The notes under the pieces were generated by a model. The model made no database searches. It worked only from the letters and a program-made list of their open reading frames with translations, and was not told where the DNA came from. Shown piece after piece: positions 8,790 to 11,229 of a stretch of 11,229 bases of DNA. The position numbers and the translations under genes are program-made. Numbering within the stretch: position 1 is the first letter of the stretch; each line of letters begins with the position of its first letter. Source of the DNA: Cylindrodendrum hubeiense (taxonomy: Eukaryota; Ascomycota; Sordariomycetes; Hypocreales; Nectriaceae); contig JAANBB010000770.1 in NCBI GenBank assembly GCA_014621425.1, positions 1 through 11,229 of the forward strand. Reading direction: 5' to 3'.

Positions 8790-8795
8790 CTTATA
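8790..8795 (-). promoter_or_regulatory. Possible minus-strand TATA box (TATAAG) within a short dyad
   Basis: On minus, TATAAG lies inside ATGCATATAAGTGCAT, whose ends ATGCA/TGCAT are inverted. On plus the same area has TATATG at 8776-8781 and a pyrimidine-rich block (8811-8834). It could promote in either direction; weak evidence. Confidence 0.2.
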
Positions 8796-8990
8796 TGCAT
8801 TGAATTGCCTAGCCCCTTCCCCTTCTCCTTCCCCGGGCGTTACGGGGGTCTGGCTGACACATGCGCTGCCGGATTTAGTGTGGAGGGCGAGCTGAGATAC
8901 GAGTCACGAAAGCCATCGAATAAGGCCAACGGCAGGTATTTCGTGGTATATTCTACCTTGCGACGACAGCTCGTCGTTAGAAAAGGGCGT

Positions 8991-10095
8991 ATGAATTCTC
9001 AAATCCCAAAGGTGAGTTGTCTTTCTTGTTTCTCAATCACGTCGGCAGCCTGGTTTTCTGTCCCTTCAGACTTTCGGGAGAGACTTCAACTCCCGGGAGA
9101 TCGGCGTCGGCAGACAGCCCATGCCTCGGAGGCGAATGAAATCAGGTCCAATAAGAACGGGCCTCTTTAACTCGCGTCCACCGGGGAAGGTACCGGGTAC
9201 TTCTCCCCGAAGTGTCAAGATGGAAGCCCAGGAGGTGGGAATCGGGGGGTCCGCTCAGCAATCTGAGGAGGTATGTGTATCCATTATTCTCTGGTCATTA
9301 CCCAGCCCATCCATGTTTTCCTTTCCCTACGCCTTATCGGCAACCATTTCGCCCGGCCATTTTCAGAACCCGTCACAATGTCCGATAGGTCTCATCTGGA
9401 TGATCCACGCCAGTGATGGGTTCGAAATGCAGATGCAGAGCACCCGCGTGCCTAGTTTCGGTCGGTCCAACGCCAAGAAACGCGTCGTGTGGCCACCAAA
9501 TGCACGCAAGAGCTTTGCAGCACTGCAAGAAATATGTGGCGTTGTGCTTCCGACTGTGGTGCTGCGTGCACAACACATGAGCGTGGAGCCCTGGCAGGTA
9601 TCTGGTCTAGGTCCCGAGTATCTCATTGTACTCGGCGGCTGGGCTGGCTTGCGAGCTGGGCCGGGATGGCATGGGCCAGGCCCGGACCTTCAGCCTGAGC
9701 TAGCATCACTCGCGCGCGTATTCCACGATTCCAGCAACCAGTCTCATATATCCTAAAGGAAGGCTCCTGTCGGGTTCCTGTTCACTAGTTGACTCTTGGG
9801 AGCATTGCAATGGGAGGCCGTTTACTTCAGCTGGCTAACGCGTTGATTGACAGACCCAGTGGCCATTGCCACCAAAGCCGAGGGCTCGCAGCCGAAGGTG
9901 GTGTGCGAGTTACGTTGGCCAGTCCAGACAAGCCCATGTCGCATCGCCATCAAATGCCGTTGCGCGCCAGGACGTGACATGGCTGACTATTGCCGTCGGT
10001 ACAGGGGCTGACATGCAGTTCGTTCAGCAGGAATTTGACCCTTCGCAGCCCGGGATGGGCTACATGGACATGGCGACGCACGCCGAGGAGATGAG
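8991..10095 (+). CDS. Predicted spliced ORF, four exons, unknown product
   Basis: Joining 8991-9011, 9070-9270, 9367-9597 and 9854-10095 gives one frame of about 231 codons that continues past donor GTGAGT at 10096. The start MNSQIPK uses ATG 8991, the first ATG in frame, but its context is poor (C at -3). The frame is also open back to 8766, so an upstream exon is possible. Exon 2 is basic and Gly/Pro/Ser-rich (RRRMKSGPIR); exon 3 contains WPPNARKSFAALQEICG and a hydrophobic VVLPTVVLRA; exon 4 is Arg-rich, then acidic. No family, catalytic motif or signal peptide is recognised. If the intron at 9598 is retained, the frame ends at TAA 9754-9756. Support is the splice-consistent frame, not similarity; it could be a spliced leader with chance openness. 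Confidence 0.35.
9012..9069 (+). other. Candidate 58-base intron
   Basis: Donor GTGAGT at 9012, pyrimidine-rich 3' half (TTTTCTGTCCCTTCAG), acceptor at 9069. The length is typical for filamentous fungi. The donor contains the TGA (9013-9015) that would close the downstream frame, so removal links ATG 8991 to a 246-codon stop-free frame. The branch point is not clear (CTCAATC at 9032-9038 at best). Confidence 0.5.
9271..9366 (+). other. Candidate 96-base intron
   Basis: GAG|GTATGT at 9271 is an excellent fungal donor; the 3' end CCATTTTCAG is a good acceptor at 9366. The length is a multiple of three and there is no in-frame stop, so retention would also be readable. A closer acceptor exists at 9312 (TTACCCAG region). 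No perfect branch point is seen. Confidence 0.45.
9598..9853 (+). other. Candidate 256-base intron
   Basis: The 3' end is strong: branch point GCTAACG (CTAAC 9835-9839) and acceptor GACAG ending 9853. The 5' end is weaker: CAG|GTATCT at 9598 is the best donor in range and keeps the frame. GTATTC at about 9718 is an alternative. Confidence 0.4.
10013..10095 (+). CDS. Coding-like exon, possible first coding exon of a plus-strand gene
   Basis: From ATG 10013 the frame reads 27 codons plus two bases to donor GTGAGT at 10096. It begins MQFVQQEFDPSQPG and ends in an acidic segment with THAEEM. Nearly all third positions are G or C, much higher than just upstream, which is how real exons of GC-biased fungi look. 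The ATG has G at -3. A second acceptor just upstream (branch CTGAC 9983-9987, CAG ending 10004) would make this the start of a coding exon rather than the tail of exon 9854-10095. Next exon options: after CAG 10213, reading 83 codons to TAG 10464-10466 with a hydrophobic segment; or after CAG 10963, open to the window end but ATG-free and leader-like; or beyond the window. I do not recognise the protein. Confidence 0.4.
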
Positions 10096-10465
10096 GTGAG
10101 TTGCATCGTGTTGGTTGGATCGTCGTTGTGTGGTGTCTCGGTAGGTATCCAGGTGTCCAGCTTGTGCCCGTTATGTTTGGTCTATCTCGAATACCTCCTC
10201 CTATGTTTTGCAGTTCAGCTTCTACCCGCGGTCAACTTGGACGGCGGCGCTGGCTCGCTCCGACTTCCTCTCCTACTCCCTTTGCTGCCCTCTGGTTGTT
10301 GATACTCGCACTCCCAGTCGCCGAGTGGCTGACACGTTACGTCCTGCTTGTTCTTGCATCCGCGTGGTGCGCACCCGTGTTGCGCACCGCAGGGTGCTGC
10401 GGTCTCTGTGCTGCGCAAAGGAACAACAATACAGGACAGTACACAATGGGCCGTCATAGCACGTA

Positions 10466-10534
10466 GGCAGAGACAGAGGCAGAGGCAGAGGTAGAGTCGG
10501 GCAGAGGCAGAAGCAGAAGCAGAAGCAGAAGCAG
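10466..10534 (+). repeat. Imperfect hexamer repeat, GGCAGA then AGAAGC type
   Basis: A purine-rich run of GGCAGA/GACAGA/GGTAGA units (10466-10507) turns into five AGAAGC-type units (10506-10534). It lies in what would be intron or promoter sequence of the right gene. On the minus strand it would read as alternating Cys/Phe in one frame, but no gene is supported. Confidence 0.85.
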
Positions 10535-10540
10535 ACCCCC

Positions 10541-10590
10541 ATGCTCATGCCCATGCCCATGCCCCATGCCCGTTGCCCATGCCCCCCATA
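10541..10590 (+). repeat. Hexamer repeat ATGCCC with six clustered ATGs
   Basis: ATGCTC, ATGCCC x2, ATGCCCC and variants run on directly from the previous repeat. ATGs occur at 10541, 10547, 10553, 10559, 10566 and 10579; the first four share a frame (MLMPMP). Such an ATG cluster would block scanning in a leader, so the region is more likely promoter or intron than mature 5' UTR. Confidence 0.8.
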
Positions 10591-10799
10591 CCTGGTGGCG
10601 GACGCGGACGATTGCAAGTACCTTGGCCATTTCCCTGACCCTTTCCCTGGCCTGTCCTTGGTCTTCTGTTTTGGTCTTTGGCCTGCGTTGCCTCGTCTTT
10701 TACATACACACTCCTCGTGCTGCCGCCGCCACCAGCAAGGTCTCCCGATTTATGCAACCGCAGACATCAGCAAAGGCAGCAGTGGTAGAAGCCGCGTCG

Positions 10800-10970
10800 T
10801 TGGGACTCTTTTTTTTTCTTCCTTAATAATGATCCCTACCGGCTCTCGCTCTCACCCTCACTCTCACTCTCGCCATTTTCTTCATTTCCTCGCTTTCTCT
10901 CCTCTCTCTTCAACCACCCCTGTCCTTTTCAATTTTTCTCCTTGTTTTTCTGCCCTACTGCAGGCAGTTC
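10800..10970 (+). promoter_or_regulatory. Candidate proximal core promoter of the gene beyond the right edge
   Basis: T9 at 10809-10817 and TTAATAATG are followed by about 120 bases of C/T-rich DNA (10842-10960, with CTCTCA/CTCACC units near 10846-10870), ending in TACTGCAGGCAG. Fungal core promoters commonly show a CT block just before the start site. The same pyrimidine tract plus CTGCAG also makes a plausible 3' splice site at 10963, which would pair with the donor at 10096 (868 bases). Both readings may be true if there are two promoters. Confidence 0.5.
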
Positions 10971-11229
10971 CCTTTTGAACCAACAAGCCCAGCCCTCTGC
11001 GTCCCGCAACCCAACCGGCGCGGAATCGTCAAACCGCCAACGGCCAACCCGCCATCAACGGCCAAAAATCCTTCGCGGTGCCGACGTTACGAGTGTAAAC
11101 CCACCCACTCTCAGCAAGCATCATTCATCACACATCAATCCACAATCCCAACCCACAACCACAATCCACAATCCACTCTGCCCAGAACATCGCGTCACAT
11201 CGCAATCGCAATCGCAGACCCAATCCCCA
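10971..11229 (+). promoter_or_regulatory. ATG-free CA-rich 5' leader of the right-hand gene
   Basis: No ATG occurs on plus from 10830 to the window end, and 11100-11229 is rich in CA, with CCACAATC units (11140-11174) and TCGCAA repeats (11200-11217). Such leaders are typical just before fungal start codons. The start codon itself lies outside the window, so the protein is unknown. One frame is stop-free from 10964 to the end, which CA-rich composition makes unremarkable. Confidence 0.5.

Noticed and set aside
10466..10534. H-DNA (triplex) tract
   Set aside because: The purine run is broken by a C in every hexamer and lacks extended mirror symmetry.

Overview
The window looks like nuclear DNA of a filamentous ascomycete, probably a sordariomycete. 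The signs are short introns with fungal GTGAGT/GTATGT donors and CTAAC/CTGAC branch points, pyrimidine-rich blocks before presumed transcription starts, CA-rich leaders without ATG, and no bacterial gene packing or ribosome binding sites. This placement is inferred from sequence style, not from a recognised gene. I see no rRNA, tRNA, CRISPR array or transposase, and no gene whose function I can name.

Layout: the window is almost entirely the space between two outward-facing genes. At the left edge, the first 27 codons of a minus-strand gene run off the window (82 to 1). It has an ATG-free pyrimidine-rich leader and three TGASTCA (GCN4/CPC1/AP-1-type) sites within about 365 bp upstream. At the right edge, roughly 10800-11229 is a T- and CT-rich block followed by a CA-rich leader with no ATG, which looks like the core promoter and 5' leader of a plus-strand gene starting beyond the window.

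The middle (about 560-7850) is non-coding as far as I can tell. It holds a 12-bp tandem repeat (687-758), a two-block 8-bp minisatellite with five CCAAT boxes (4913-4992), a 16-bp perfect palindrome (2791-2806), an E-box palindrome (4739-4752), a two-tier hairpin (4168-4210), and many short chance ORFs.

The most gene-like part is 7700-10470 on the plus strand: a pyrimidine-rich stretch, a TATA box (7908-7914), an ATG-free leader ending at a splice donor (8151), a branch point plus acceptor at 8649-8668, and then a chain of candidate exons (to 9011, 9070-9270, 9367-9597, 9854-10095). These stay in one open frame through three introns, and the last segment (10013-10095) has clearly coding-like codon use. 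It could be a separate small gene, or the distal promoter and upstream exons of a long, spliced transcript of the right-hand gene. With two candidate promoters (about 7908 and about 10830), the arrangement resembles the long regulated upstream regions of fungal developmental regulators such as brlA and stuA. That is an analogy, not an identification. I found no clear evidence of a new enzymatic or defence system; the interest lies in regulatory architecture and the unrecognised spliced ORF.
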